Shown piece after piece: positions 1-8,409 of a DNA stretch of 64,000 nt. This DNA is from Lachnospiraceae bacterium MD308 (GTDB taxonomy: Bacteria; Bacillota; Clostridia; Lachnospirales; Lachnospiraceae). The notes beneath the pieces are model-generated. The model saw nothing but the letters and a program-made list of their open reading frames with translations. It was not told the DNA's origin and did no database searches. The stretch is from assembly GCA_000403475.2 (NCBI GenBank), contig KE159795.1, positions 2,318,350-2,382,349 of the forward strand, in the 5' to 3' direction. The position numbers and the translations under genes are program-made. How positions within the stretch are numbered: position 1 is the first letter of the stretch; each line of letters opens with the position of its first letter.

Positions 1-207
1 ACCAAGGCAACGATTACAGGTGTTTCACTGGCGGGAGACTCTCCGACGCTTTATGTAGGTGATAAAGCCTATTCTATGTCACAGATTATGTCTGTCGGCG
101 ATGTAAAGCTTAAGGATGAGGTAGAGGATGACAAAACAGAAGGCGGAGATACAGAAGGCGGAGACACGGAAGGCGACGGTGAGACATCCGGCGGCGAAGC
201 AGTGTAG
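1..207 (+). CDS. flgD: Flagellar hook capping protein FlgD, C-terminal end (partial)
   Basis: The window opens inside a reading frame that stops at 205-207. The visible 68 residues look like the C-terminal part of FlgD, the scaffold that caps the growing hook: a segment TGVSLAGDSPTLYVGD followed by MSQIMSVGDVKL. The tail is acidic and repetitive (TEGGD, TEGGD, TEGDG), which is a lineage-specific extension. The identity rests mainly on position: the next genes are the small flagellar operon protein and flgE, as in the Bacillus order flgD-ylzI-flgE. The start and the conserved N-terminal half lie outside the window. Confidence 0.75.
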   Translation, partial: TKATITGVSLAGDSPTLYVGDKAYSMSQIMSVGDVKLKDEVEDDKTEGGDTEGGDTEGDGETSGGEAV

Positions 208-258
208 GCAAAAGTAAAGCTATTTTAAACGCGTAAGCGGAAAGGCGGTGGAAAAGCG

Positions 259-639
259 ATGGGTGTTTCAAAGCTTGCGAATCTTTCTAATATATCTGAA
301 TTAAAGCTCTCTCATCAGCTAAATGTACCGGAAAAAACTGGTTCCGCAAATTTCGCGGAGTCTTTGCAGACGGAGTACCAAAAAAGCGAAATACATTTTT
401 CAAAACATGCCGCGCAGCGTATGCAGTCTCGTGGTATGGAGATGACACCAGGGCTTCTTAGTGATTTGAATCAGGCAGTCCAGCGGGCGAGAGACAAAGG
501 CTCAAAAGATGCGGTCTTGATTGGTGACAGAAGTGCTTTTATCGTGAATATACCGAATAATACGATTGTCACGATGATGACTGAGAGAGAGATGAAAGAA
601 AATATATTTACTAATATTGACAGTGCCGTTTTATTTTAG
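259..639 (+). CDS. Small flagellar operon protein (TIGR02530/YlzI-like)
   Basis: This 126-residue protein lies between flgD and flgE, the place held in Firmicutes by the TIGR02530 'flagellar operon protein' family. The segment EIHFSKHAAQRMQSRGMEMTPGLLSDLNQAVQRARDKG, read in parts, carries the family hallmark (F-S-x-H-A-x-x-R-x-x-x-R) followed by a segment on which a KDAVLIGDRSAFIVNIPNNTIVT strand pair is recognisable. Its exact role is not established; it is presumed to help hook assembly or length control. The first 45 residues are variable. It is soluble, with no signal peptide. Family assignment is from memory of the motif and context. Confidence 0.75.
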   Translation: MGVSKLANLSNISELKLSHQLNVPEKTGSANFAESLQTEYQKSEIHFSKHAAQRMQSRGMEMTPGLLSDLNQAVQRARDKGSKDAVLIGDRSAFIVNIPNNTIVTMMTEREMKENIFTNIDSAVLF

Positions 640-728
640 CCGGACCACATGTGGAGGCAGGGCATCCAGTCCGAATGACAGATGCCGTGGCGGTACGAAA
701 GCATATAACAGAAAGGAAGTATGAACAT

Positions 729-1676
729 ATGGTCAAATCAATGAATGCTGCAATTGCAGGTCTTAAAGCGCATCAGACAAGATTGGATGTAATAGGAAAT
801 AATATTGCGAACGTAAATACGTGGGGATATAAGTCAAGATCAACGAACTTTCAGGATTCCGTGTATACGAACGTTATGAACGGGCAGGCCGGAGAAGTGA
901 GGACAGGAAGCCTTGGAGGTATCAACGTATCCCAGCTTGGTTATGGTTCCGTAGTAAGTTCGATCAGTACGAATTTCGGAACCTCGAATGGTCAGTATAC
1001 AGGAAATGAATTAGACTGTATGGTTGACGGACCTGGATTTTTAATCGTGGGAGCTTACCGGGATCAGGCGGTTGCGGCTGACCCGGATACCGGCGAGGTG
1101 AATCTGGCAAGAGAAGGATTGTATCTTTCGCGAGTTGGAATCCTGAGACCGGATGCGAATGGTTTCCTTGTAGACGACAGTGGTAACTATGTATATGGTT
1201 ACGCACCCAGCGGGGAAGTAGACGAGAATGGAAAAGAGCTTATGAACCTTGGCGAGCTTAAGCCTATAAGGATTCCGTATGTGACGGACGAGAACAATGT
1301 ACCGATTGAACCGAATGAGCTCTATGCAATCTCAACGTGGCGTATCGGTACAGACGGTACGGTTGTAGGTACTGATAAGGATGGCGTGCCGCATACGATC
1401 GGCCAGATAGCAGTTGCATCCGTAGAGAACCCGAACGGTCTTAATCAGAAATCAGGTTACTATTATGAAATCGGGAATAACACGGGAAGAGTTATCGGTA
1501 TGCGTGCAACGGATGCCACGGGAATGATCAGAAGCGGTTTCCTTGAGATGTCCAATACAGACCTTGCTTTGGACTTTGCGACGATGATTACGACTGAGCG
1601 TGGATATCAGGCCAATACCAAGATTATTACAGTAACGGACGAAATACTTGAACAGCTTGTAAATATGAAGCGTTAG
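729..1676 (+). CDS. flgE: Flagellar hook protein FlgE
   Basis: This 315-residue protein has the N-terminal rod/hook signature (MNAAIAGLKAHQTRLDVIGN, then NIANVNTWGYKS) and the C-terminal FLEMSNTDLALDFATMITTE / RGYQANTKIITVTDEILEQL heptads that form the coiled core of axial flagellar proteins. I choose the ATG at 729, preceded by aaggaag at 712-718. The longer frame from 651 adds 26 unconserved residues. The position after flgD and the small operon protein indicates hook protein rather than FlgF/FlgG, although at 315 residues it is short for a hook protein. It would be exported by the FliPQR-FlhAB apparatus encoded downstream. Confidence 0.85.
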   Translation: MVKSMNAAIAGLKAHQTRLDVIGNNIANVNTWGYKSRSTNFQDSVYTNVMNGQAGEVRTGSLGGINVSQLGYGSVVSSISTNFGTSNGQYTGNELDCMVDGPGFLIVGAYRDQAVAADPDTGEVNLAREGLYLSRVGILRPDANGFLVDDSGNYVYGYAPSGEVDENGKELMNLGELKPIRIPYVTDENNVPIEPNELYAISTWRIGTDGTVVGTDKDGVPHTIGQIAVASVENPNGLNQKSGYYYEIGNNTGRVIGMRATDATGMIRSGFLEMSNTDLALDFATMITTERGYQANTKIITVTDEILEQLVNMKR

Positions 1677-1709
1677 TGTAAATACATAAGCAATTGAAGA
1701 AGGCAGGAT

Positions 1710-1738
1710 AAGGCATCTGCTGTTATGGCAGATGCCTT
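1710..1738 (+). other. Intercistronic 11-bp hairpin without U tract
   Basis: Perfect 11-bp inverted repeat, aaggcatctgc / gcagatgcctt, with a 7-nt loop. It lies between flgE and flbD just upstream of the flbD ribosome binding site. No run of T follows, so it is not a normal intrinsic terminator. It could act as an RNA stability or processing element. Confidence 0.6.
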
Positions 1739-1756
1739 CGGACAGGAGGTTTCGGT

Positions 1757-1957
1757 TTGATTATATTAACAAAACTGAATGGCGAATGCGTTACAGTAAA
1801 CAACAGACAGATTGAATATATAGAGCAGATACCCGAGTCGAAGATTACAATGATGAACGGAAGGTATCATATCGTCAGAGAAAGCCCGCAGGAGATTATA
1901 GAAAAGGTCACTCAGTTTAATCAGGAAATTGTAAGCGGGATAAAGGTGGAGGTGTAA
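1757..1957 (+). CDS. flbD: Flagellar motor-power protein FlbD/SwrD
   Basis: This 66-residue protein matches the FlbD/SwrD family: MIILTKLNGECVTVNNRQIE, YIEQIPESKITMMNGR, then a V-x-E-S-x-x-E segment. In Bacillus subtilis SwrD raises flagellar motor power and is needed for swarming; the same is inferred here. It starts with TTG at 1757, eight bases after a strong ggaggt (1744-1749). motA follows after only 7 bases, which fits a role with the stator. Confidence 0.85.
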   Translation: MIILTKLNGECVTVNNRQIEYIEQIPESKITMMNGRYHIVRESPQEIIEKVTQFNQEIVSGIKVEV

Positions 1958-1964
1958 TTACAGT

Positions 1965-2783
1965 ATGGATCCGACAACAATTATAGGAATAGTCGCCGGT
2001 TTTGGATTTATCTTATTCGGAATCATGTCAGGTGGAGAACTTGCAAACTTCTGGGATCCGGGAAGCGTTCTCATTGTAATAGGCGGTACGTTCAGTGCCG
2101 TTATTGCAAGTTTCCCTCTTGACAAGTTGAAAAAGATGGGAAAGCACATGACAAAGCTGATTTCAGGTAAGAAATTTCAGCCGGAACCGGTCATTGAAAC
2201 GATCATTGAATTTGCACAGATGGCGAGAAAGGATGGACTTCTTGTTCTGGAAGAAAAGGCGAATGAACTGGAGGATCCGTTCTTTAAAAAAGGTATTCTT
2301 CTGGTTGTAGATGCGATGGAGGCAGAAAAGGTCCGGGAAATTCTGGAGAATGAAGTCGGAAGCATGATTGAACGTCATGACGGCGAAGTGGCGATTTATG
2401 ATAAGGCTTCGAGCTATGCGCCTGCGTTCGGTATGATCGGTACTCTGGTCGGACTTGTTAACATGCTGAAATCTATGGATTTGTCATCAGGTTCTTCCAG
2501 TAACCTTGGTGTCAGTATGGCGACGGCGTTGGTTACAACCTTCTACGGATGTATCCTGGCCAACCTGCTATTTGGACCAATTGCGAAGAAATTACGTATC
2601 CGTAACGATGAAGAGGTAATATACAAACAGGTTATAATTGAAGGTGTTGTCGGTATTCAGGCCGGAGATAATCCGAAAGTTTTGAAAGAGAAATTAGTAT
2701 CTCTCCTTCATCAGACGAATCAGCAGAAAATCCTGAATGGTGAAGAAGGCGGCGGCGGAAAATCCAAAAAGTCTAAGAAATAG
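1965..2783 (+). CDS. motA: Flagellar motor stator protein MotA
   Basis: This 272-residue MotA has four expected membrane segments (about residues 5-22, 33-50, 145-170 and 178-200). A large cytoplasmic loop carries the charged residues that contact FliG. The motif SSYAPAFGMIGTLVGLVNML before TM3 is characteristic. MotA5MotB2 stators couple ion flow to torque. The C-terminus is glycine- and lysine-rich (GEEGGGGKSKKSKK). motB follows after 22 bases; motAB here sit inside the fla/che cluster between flbD and fliM, where fliL often stands. Confidence 0.95.
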   Translation: MDPTTIIGIVAGFGFILFGIMSGGELANFWDPGSVLIVIGGTFSAVIASFPLDKLKKMGKHMTKLISGKKFQPEPVIETIIEFAQMARKDGLLVLEEKANELEDPFFKKGILLVVDAMEAEKVREILENEVGSMIERHDGEVAIYDKASSYAPAFGMIGTLVGLVNMLKSMDLSSGSSSNLGVSMATALVTTFYGCILANLLFGPIAKKLRIRNDEEVIYKQVIIEGVVGIQAGDNPKVLKEKLVSLLHQTNQQKILNGEEGGGGKSKKSKK

Positions 2784-2805
2784 TAAACAGTTGGAGTGAG
2801 TATAA

Positions 2806-3666
2806 ATGAAAAAGAGAAATAAGGCACCGGAAGAAGGTTCTTCCTGGATGGATACATATGGTGATATGGTTACTCTGCTTTTGTGTTTTTTCGTACTGTT
2901 ATATTCCATATCATCTGTAGACCAGGTAAAATGGGAAAATCTTGTTAAGAGTTTAAATCCCGATGCGGCAAAGGAAGTATCGCAGCTTGTCACTACGGAG
3001 ACCCAGCCAGGTGATGATGACGTGCCGGGAACGACTGAGCTTCCAAAGGACACCAATCGGGATGCGATTTACGAAGACGATCTGAACGACCCTAAGGAGA
3101 ACACCGGAAGAAGCCCGGAGGAGCAGGAAGCATTGGATGAGCAGTTTGAATCTCTCTATGAGCAGCTGCAGGATTTGAAAGAACTTGCAGAAGATGCCTC
3201 AGAAGTTGAAATTGCTAAAGGAGACGGGTATACATTTATTACATTTCGTGATAAAGTATTCTTTGACGGCGACGATTGGGTGATGCGGGACGATGGTAAA
3301 AAAATGATAGACCGTTTCGCGGAGATAATTAAGCCAAGTGCGAAGGCAATTGAGCAGATCCAGATTATCGGCCATACTTCCCAGGGAAGTCCGGATAGGA
3401 AGAATAATATCAACACGGACCGTGAGTTGTCGGCAATGCGGAGCGCGGTTGTAACGGCTTATCTGCAGAAAAAGAAAGTAATTGCCGGCGACAGGCTATA
3501 TAGCTCGGCGTTTGGGCAGCACCGTCCGATTGCGTCGTTTGATACCCCCGAGGATCGGGCAAAAAACCGTAGAGTAGAGCTTCTGATTACCAAGACCGGT
3601 AATATAGAGAATCAGCTTGACAGATATTATAAACAGGTATACGGCGATACTGCTACTACTGAATAG
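2806..3666 (+). CDS. motB: Flagellar motor stator protein MotB
   Basis: This 286-residue protein has a short basic cytoplasmic N-terminus, one membrane helix (about residues 21-41) and a C-terminal OmpA-like peptidoglycan-binding domain (about residues 125-270) with HTSQGSPDRKNN and NRRVELLI motifs. The ion-carrying aspartate of the family is D20, in MDTYGDMVTLLLCFFVLLYS. The region at 65-115 is acidic and likely includes the plug. Which ion drives the motor cannot be decided from the sequence. The gene is co-transcribed with motA. Confidence 0.95.
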   Translation: MKKRNKAPEEGSSWMDTYGDMVTLLLCFFVLLYSISSVDQVKWENLVKSLNPDAAKEVSQLVTTETQPGDDDVPGTTELPKDTNRDAIYEDDLNDPKENTGRSPEEQEALDEQFESLYEQLQDLKELAEDASEVEIAKGDGYTFITFRDKVFFDGDDWVMRDDGKKMIDRFAEIIKPSAKAIEQIQIIGHTSQGSPDRKNNINTDRELSAMRSAVVTAYLQKKKVIAGDRLYSSAFGQHRPIASFDTPEDRAKNRRVELLITKTGNIENQLDRYYKQVYGDTATTE

Positions 3667-3684
3667 AAGGAAATGTGAATCATT

Positions 3685-4734
3685 ATGTCAGACGTATTAT
3701 CACAAAGCCAGATAGACATGCTGTTGAATTCCATGAGGGAAGGTAATTCAGGAGCTGACAAACAGGAAGAAAAGAAAGAAAAAGAATATAAGAAGTATGA
3801 TTTTTACAGCCCTAAGAAGTTCACAAGGGAAAGATTAAAGATTCTTAAAGGTATTCATGATAATTATTGCAGAATCATTGTATCGCAGCTTAATGGAATT
3901 TTGCGTATGAACTGTGAGATTGAGGTGATCTCTGTAGAGGAACAGCGTTATCATGAGTTTGGAAATTCTATGGGCGAGAATGATGTCATGGTAATTTTGT
4001 ATATGAAACTTCCGGATGATTCAAAGAATCCTCCGATTGTGTTTCATATCAGCCAGCTTCTTGTGACGAATATGATCGACAGAATGTTAGGCGGCGAAGG
4101 GGACAGTTCGGAGTTGGCGGTAGAATATACCTACACGGACATAGAATTAGCGCTTTATGAGCGTTTGCTTGGATACTTTTTGGGGGCGATCAAGGATTCG
4201 TGGAAGAATTATATCAGTCTGTCTGTAGAGCGCAGAAGACTCGAACAGTCGCCAAGTATGTTCCAGGAAATTGGCATGGACGAAACGATAGTGATTATCA
4301 TGCTGGAGATGAAGATTCCGAATGCAAGCGGATACATCAGTATCTGTATTCCGGGTAATCTTCTGTCGAATATATTCTCAATTATGGATAAGAGGCGTAA
4401 TGTTGAAAATGCTTATGATAACGGCATTGCAAACGGCAGAGAGATTATTATGGAGAAGCTCAAGACCTCTGCGCTTGACATGAGAGTGCAGCTTGGCACA
4501 GCGAAATTAAACTTCCGGGATGTCTATGGACTTAAGGTGGACGATGTTATTGACCTGAACAAGAGCAAGAATTCTGATGTGAGGGTATACGTTGCAGGTC
4601 AGCCATGGTTTGATGCAAAACTTGGCGTACATAAAAACAGCGTTGCCGTAAAGCTGGATGAAAGACTTGAAAAGGAAGAAGTCGAGCCGGGTGAAGTCGG
4701 GGAACAGCCCGCAGAAGAAGTAACGGCTGAGTAA
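3685..4734 (+). CDS. fliM: Flagellar motor switch protein FliM
   Basis: This 349-residue FliM starts with the CheY-P-binding peptide (VLSQSQIDMLLNSM, residues 4-17). A middle CheC-like domain contains the GGEGDSSELAVEYTYTDIE region (GGxG motif) and a C-terminal SpoA domain ends near residue 320, followed by an acidic tail. FliM forms the middle of the C-ring and passes the CheY signal to FliG. The usual neighbour fliL is absent upstream. Confidence 0.95.
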   Translation: MSDVLSQSQIDMLLNSMREGNSGADKQEEKKEKEYKKYDFYSPKKFTRERLKILKGIHDNYCRIIVSQLNGILRMNCEIEVISVEEQRYHEFGNSMGENDVMVILYMKLPDDSKNPPIVFHISQLLVTNMIDRMLGGEGDSSELAVEYTYTDIELALYERLLGYFLGAIKDSWKNYISLSVERRRLEQSPSMFQEIGMDETIVIIMLEMKIPNASGYISICIPGNLLSNIFSIMDKRRNVENAYDNGIANGREIIMEKLKTSALDMRVQLGTAKLNFRDVYGLKVDDVIDLNKSKNSDVRVYVAGQPWFDAKLGVHKNSVAVKLDERLEKEEVEPGEVGEQPAEEVTAE

Positions 4735-4738
4735 GTAC

Positions 4739-4756
4739 CAGTGGAAAAGGCCACTG
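4739..4756 (+). other. Short hairpin between fliM and cheY
   Basis: Inverted repeat cagtgg / ccactg with a 6-nt loop, a few bases after the fliM stop. There is no T run; it is weaker than the 11-bp hairpins elsewhere in the cluster. Confidence 0.35.
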
Positions 4757-4795
4757 TTACAATATATTAAGAAAAACAAAGAGAGAGGTGCTGAA

Positions 4796-5158
4796 ATGGC
4801 TAAAATAATGGTAGTTGATGACGCGGCATTTATGCGGATGATGGTTAAGAATGCGCTTGCGCAGGGTGGATATACGGATGTGATCGAGGCTACGGACGGT
4901 CAGGACGCTGTAAAGATATACGGCGAGCAGAATCCGGATTTAGTTTTGATGGATATCACAATGCCGAATATGGATGGATTAGAAGCGCTTAAGAAGATCA
5001 AGGAGATGGACAGCAATTCACAGGTCGTAATGTGTTCTGCAATGGGGCAGGAAAGTATGGTTATCGAGGCTATTAAGTCTGGTGCTAAGGATTTTATCGT
5101 GAAACCGTTCAAACCGGAGAGAATTCTTAAGACAGTAACCGGCCTCTTAGAAAAGTAG
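4796..5158 (+). CDS. cheY: Chemotaxis response regulator CheY
   Basis: This single receiver domain of 120 residues has the acidic pair D8/D9, phospho-acceptor D53 (LVLMDITMPNMDG), the switch serine in VVMCSAMG and the invariant lysine in DFIVKPFKP. Phosphorylated CheY binds FliM, and probably FliY, and changes rotor behaviour. Placement next to the switch genes matches Bacillus-type clusters. No output domain is present. Confidence 0.95.
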   Translation: MAKIMVVDDAAFMRMMVKNALAQGGYTDVIEATDGQDAVKIYGEQNPDLVLMDITMPNMDGLEALKKIKEMDSNSQVVMCSAMGQESMVIEAIKSGAKDFIVKPFKPERILKTVTGLLEK

Positions 5159-5169
5159 GAGGAAAAGGC

Positions 5170-5616
5170 ATGGCTTTTTTAAGTTCATTGGATATTAGTG
5201 CGTCGGGTATGACAGCACAACGTCTGCGGCTTGATGTCGCAGCGCAGAATATTTCTAATATTGAGACGACAAGGACAGAAGAAGGCGAGACTTACCGCAG
5301 GAAAGTGGTAAGGTTTCAGGCTGAAGAAGAATCTTTTAGTTCTGTGCTGCGTCGTACCAGAAACGCAGGGCGCTCCGGGGAGCGCAACGGCGGAGTAATT
5401 GTGACAGAGATTGCCGAGGACCAGACGGATTTGAAGATGGTGTTCAATCCGGAACATCCCGATGCGGATGAAAATGGTTATGTAGCAATGCCCAATGTGG
5501 ATTTGATTAAGGAAACTACGGACAGTATGGCGGCAACCCATTCTTATAATGCGAATATTACTGCGTTTAATGCAATTAAGCTTATGGCTCAAAAGGCCCT
5601 TGAAATTGGTCAGTAA
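5170..5616 (+). CDS. flgC: Flagellar basal-body rod protein FlgC (lone copy)
   Basis: This 148-residue protein has the FlgC pattern: N-terminal LDISASGMTAQRLRLDVAAQ followed by NISNIETT, the VFNPEHPDADENGYVAMPNV segment typical of FlgC, and a C-terminal NANITAFNAIKLMAQKALEI helix. FlgC is a proximal rod subunit normally encoded with flgB and fliE. Here it stands alone between cheY and fliY. It may be a second copy or a displaced one; the rest of the genome would decide. Confidence 0.85.
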   Translation: MAFLSSLDISASGMTAQRLRLDVAAQNISNIETTRTEEGETYRRKVVRFQAEEESFSSVLRRTRNAGRSGERNGGVIVTEIAEDQTDLKMVFNPEHPDADENGYVAMPNVDLIKETTDSMAATHSYNANITAFNAIKLMAQKALEIGQ

Positions 5617-5660
5617 CAGCGTGAAGGGACCGGATGATGCCGGAAAGAGGGATAAGAAAT

Positions 5661-7067
5661 ATGGATACTTACAATTTAAGCAATATGGAAATTGACGCCG
5701 TTGGCGAAATCCTTAATATAAGTCTTGGAGCCTCTGCAACTGCTGTTTCGACCATGCTGGATACCAGGGTTGATATTACAACTCCGGTGGTTAAGGTAAA
5801 GCATAAGGATGAATTCGAATTTGCAAGTATTGAACCGGCAGTAGGAGTGCAGATTGGTTACGTGGAAGGGCTTGACGGAAGTAACATCATGTTGCTCAAA
5901 CGCATTGATGTTAAAGTAATTGTTGAGCTTTTGATGGGGATGGAGATTCCGGATGAACAGTTTGAGCTGGACGAGATGAATATCAGCGCAATCTGTGAGG
6001 TTATGAACCAGATGATGGGAGCTTCTGCGACCGCTTTATCTGAGCTTCTTTCCAGAAGAGTTGACATCTCTACACCCGTTTCGTTTGAAGTGGAGAGTCC
6101 GGAGCAATTTAAAGAAAAGTATTTTGCAGAGAACGACCAGATGGTAGTTATCAGGTTCAACCTGATGATCGCGGATAAAATGGAAAGTGAATTTCTAAAT
6201 TTGATGCCTATCAGTCTGGCAAAAGATCTTGTATCAGGGTTCTTTCCGGACGGACTTTCAGGGGGGGAGAGTGCGCCAGCACCAGAACCGGCACCAGCGC
6301 CGTCCCCGGCTCCGCAGCCGCAGCCTTCTGCAGTGTCAGACGGCGGGGAAAACAGGACGATGTCGCAGGAAGAGATTGAGAGAATGCTTCAGGGAGGGGC
6401 AGGGGATACTGCAAGTGCACCGGCTCCGGAGCCGGCACCGGCACCGTCGGGAAGTGACGGCGGCGTAATGTCACAGGAGGCAATTGAGCAGATGCTTCAG
6501 GGCGGCATACCAGGGGACAATGCATCAGCAGCTCCGCCGGTACAGCAGGAGCAGCCGCAACCGCAGCCATCAGCGCAGCAGCCAGTTATGCAGCCGCAGG
6601 CACAGGTTCCGGCACAGCCTCAGATGCCGCAGGCGCCTGTATATATGCAGCCTCAGATGGATCCGGCAATCATGAATAATATGATGCAGATGATGGATAT
6701 GATGCGTCAGTCTTTAGAACAGCAGCAACAGCAGATCCAGCAGCTCAGAGATGCATCGTCAGGACCTAAAAAGCTTAAAGTCCACACTGCTCCGCAGCCG
6801 AATCTGAATGCAGATAATACTTCAGATGGAATGCTGGATGAAAACTTAGATATGATGATGGATGTTCCGATGGAACTTTCTGTAGAGATCGGAAGGACGA
6901 CGAAGGTAGTCAGGGATATTCTGGAATTAAACAAAGGCTCACTGGTAGTATTGGATAAACTTGCCGGAGAGCAGGTTGATCTGTATGTCAACGGACAATG
7001 CATAGCGAAAGGCGACGTCGTTGTTGTGGAGGATAATTTCGGAATTCGAATTTCGGAGATTGTATAG
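5661..7067 (+). CDS. fliY: Motor switch phosphatase FliY
   Basis: A 468-residue FliY/FliN-type switch protein. Two CheC-type phosphatase motifs (D/S-x3-E-x2-N) are intact: DAVGEILN near the start and SAICEVMN about 100 residues later. A long Pro/Gln/Ala-rich linker follows and contains two copies of a FliM-like peptide, MSQEEIERMLQGG and MSQEAIEQMLQGG (nt 6360 and 6468). A C-terminal SpoA domain (MELSVEIGRTTKVVRDILEL) ends the protein. I take the ATG at 5661, preceded by agaggg; an in-frame ATG at 5634 would add nine residues. In Bacillus FliY dephosphorylates CheY-P at the switch. Confidence 0.92.
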   Translation: MDTYNLSNMEIDAVGEILNISLGASATAVSTMLDTRVDITTPVVKVKHKDEFEFASIEPAVGVQIGYVEGLDGSNIMLLKRIDVKVIVELLMGMEIPDEQFELDEMNISAICEVMNQMMGASATALSELLSRRVDISTPVSFEVESPEQFKEKYFAENDQMVVIRFNLMIADKMESEFLNLMPISLAKDLVSGFFPDGLSGGESAPAPEPAPAPSPAPQPQPSAVSDGGENRTMSQEEIERMLQGGAGDTASAPAPEPAPAPSGSDGGVMSQEAIEQMLQGGIPGDNASAAPPVQQEQPQPQPSAQQPVMQPQAQVPAQPQMPQAPVYMQPQMDPAIMNNMMQMMDMMRQSLEQQQQQIQQLRDASSGPKKLKVHTAPQPNLNADNTSDGMLDENLDMMMDVPMELSVEIGRTTKVVRDILELNKGSLVVLDKLAGEQVDLYVNGQCIAKGDVVVVEDNFGIRISEIV

Positions 7068-7100
7068 AGGGAAGATTAACTGAGAAGGGGAGAAGACTTT

Positions 7101-7457
7101 ATGCTGCAGAGTATATTGACGGCGATAGGTACGCTGCTGATTGTAGTCGCAATCTTATTTTTAACTTATATATGTACAAAATATATAGGAACAAAGATGA
7201 GTGTTGGAAGATATGCAGGAGGCAGTTCACGCTATGTCAGCGTTATTGACCAGACACTTTTGGGGCAGGAGTCTTCGATAGCTCTTGTAAAGATTTCCGG
7301 CAGGATATTCCTGTTAGGAATAACCGGACAGAATGTTAATCTGCTGACAGAATTAAGAGAAGATGAATTGACAGAGCTTTCCGTTCCGGAAAGCACGAAT
7401 TATGCAAGTGCAGCTTTTAAGGATGTAATAGAACGGCTGAAAGACAGGAAGAAGTAA
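7101..7457 (+). CDS. fliO: Flagellar export protein FliO
   Basis: This small 118-residue protein has one N-terminal membrane helix (about residues 5-27) followed by a soluble domain containing SRYVSVIDQTLLGQESSIAL and the glycine-rich KISGRIFLLGITGQNVNLL strand pair of the FliO/FliZ family. FliO helps assemble the FliP5Q4R1 export core. It directly precedes fliP (3-base gap). Confidence 0.88.
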   Translation: MLQSILTAIGTLLIVVAILFLTYICTKYIGTKMSVGRYAGGSSRYVSVIDQTLLGQESSIALVKISGRIFLLGITGQNVNLLTELREDELTELSVPESTNYASAAFKDVIERLKDRKK

Positions 7458-7460
7458 TTT

Positions 7461-8126
7461 ATGGATATTGAAAATAATAATTTAGTAAGCATTAACGGTG
7501 CAGAGGTTCCTACTTTGCAGATTCTCGTGATGTTAACAATTCTGATGATCCTGCCATCGCTCCTTATTATGATGACATCTTTTGTCAGGATTATCATTAT
7601 TCTTTCTTTTACCAGAAATGCGATAGGAATCCAACAGACACCGCCGAATATGGTGCTAGTGGGGATGGCTCTGTTTTTGACGCTGTTTATTATGGATCCG
7701 ATTATAAAGCAGGTGAATACGGAGGTTTACACTCCATATAAAAATGGTGAGATTACCCAGACGGAAGTATTTAAGCAGGCACAGGTGCCGCTTAAAGAAT
7801 TTATGTTGAAGAATACGGAAACAAGTACATTGAATCTGTTCATAGATATGTCGGGGCAGGAGCTGGAGGAAAAGCCACAGGACTTGTCCCTTACTGTGAT
7901 TATTCCGGCATTTATGACAAGTGAGCTAAAACGGGGATTTATTTCAGGGCTTCTTTTGTATATTCCATTTCTGCTGCTTGATATCATTGTGTCCAGTACC
8001 TTGATGTCCATGGGTATGATTATGCTTCCGCCGGCGACGATTGCGCTGCCTTTTAAGGTGCTGCTATTTGTATCGGTTGACGGATGGGAGTTGTTGTTCT
8101 CGTCAATTGTGAAGAGTTTTAACTAG
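7461..8126 (+). CDS. fliP: Flagellar export gate protein FliP
   Basis: This 221-residue FliP has the highly conserved stretch SFVRIIIILSFTRNAIGIQQ followed by TPPNMVLVGMALFLTLFIM, a central variable domain, and the C-terminal pair of hydrophobic segments (IPFLLLDIIVSSTLMSMGMI). It lacks a long cleavable signal peptide and is slightly shorter than many FliP proteins. Five copies form the export channel with FliQ and FliR, whose genes follow. Confidence 0.96.
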   Translation: MDIENNNLVSINGAEVPTLQILVMLTILMILPSLLIMMTSFVRIIIILSFTRNAIGIQQTPPNMVLVGMALFLTLFIMDPIIKQVNTEVYTPYKNGEITQTEVFKQAQVPLKEFMLKNTETSTLNLFIDMSGQELEEKPQDLSLTVIIPAFMTSELKRGFISGLLLYIPFLLLDIIVSSTLMSMGMIMLPPATIALPFKVLLFVSVDGWELLFSSIVKSFN

Positions 8127-8140
8127 CGGGGAGAGGTTGT

Positions 8141-8401
8141 ATGACTACATCAGAGATTACAGATGTAATGTACCAGTTGTTTGTCCTTGCGGCACAGCTT
8201 GCAGGGCCGGTTCTGATTATCAGTATGATGGTCGGAATCGTTATATCAATCATTCAGGCGGCGACGCAGATTCATGAGCAGACGTTGACGTTCCTCCCAA
8301 AGCTGGTTGTGATTGGCGTAATTCTGGTAATAAACGGAAGCAATATGTTAAGAGCGTTGCAGGATTTTACAAGGCAGATATTTGAAATGATTGCCAGATA
8401 G
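8141..8401 (+). CDS. fliQ: Flagellar export gate protein FliQ
   Basis: This 86-residue protein has two membrane helices (about residues 17-40 and 52-72) and the family motif IQAATQIHEQTLTFLPKL. FliQ surrounds the FliP/FliR channel in the basal body. The gene has a ggggagagg ribosome binding site and lies between fliP and fliR. Confidence 0.96.
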   Translation: MTTSEITDVMYQLFVLAAQLAGPVLIISMMVGIVISIIQAATQIHEQTLTFLPKLVVIGVILVINGSNMLRALQDFTRQIFEMIAR

Positions 8402-8409
8402 GAGGAAAA

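Noticed and set aside
6211..6620. Overlapping frames on both strands in the Pro/Gln-rich part of fliY
   Set aside because: They follow from the low-complexity codons of the fliY linker; no ribosome binding site or sensible protein.
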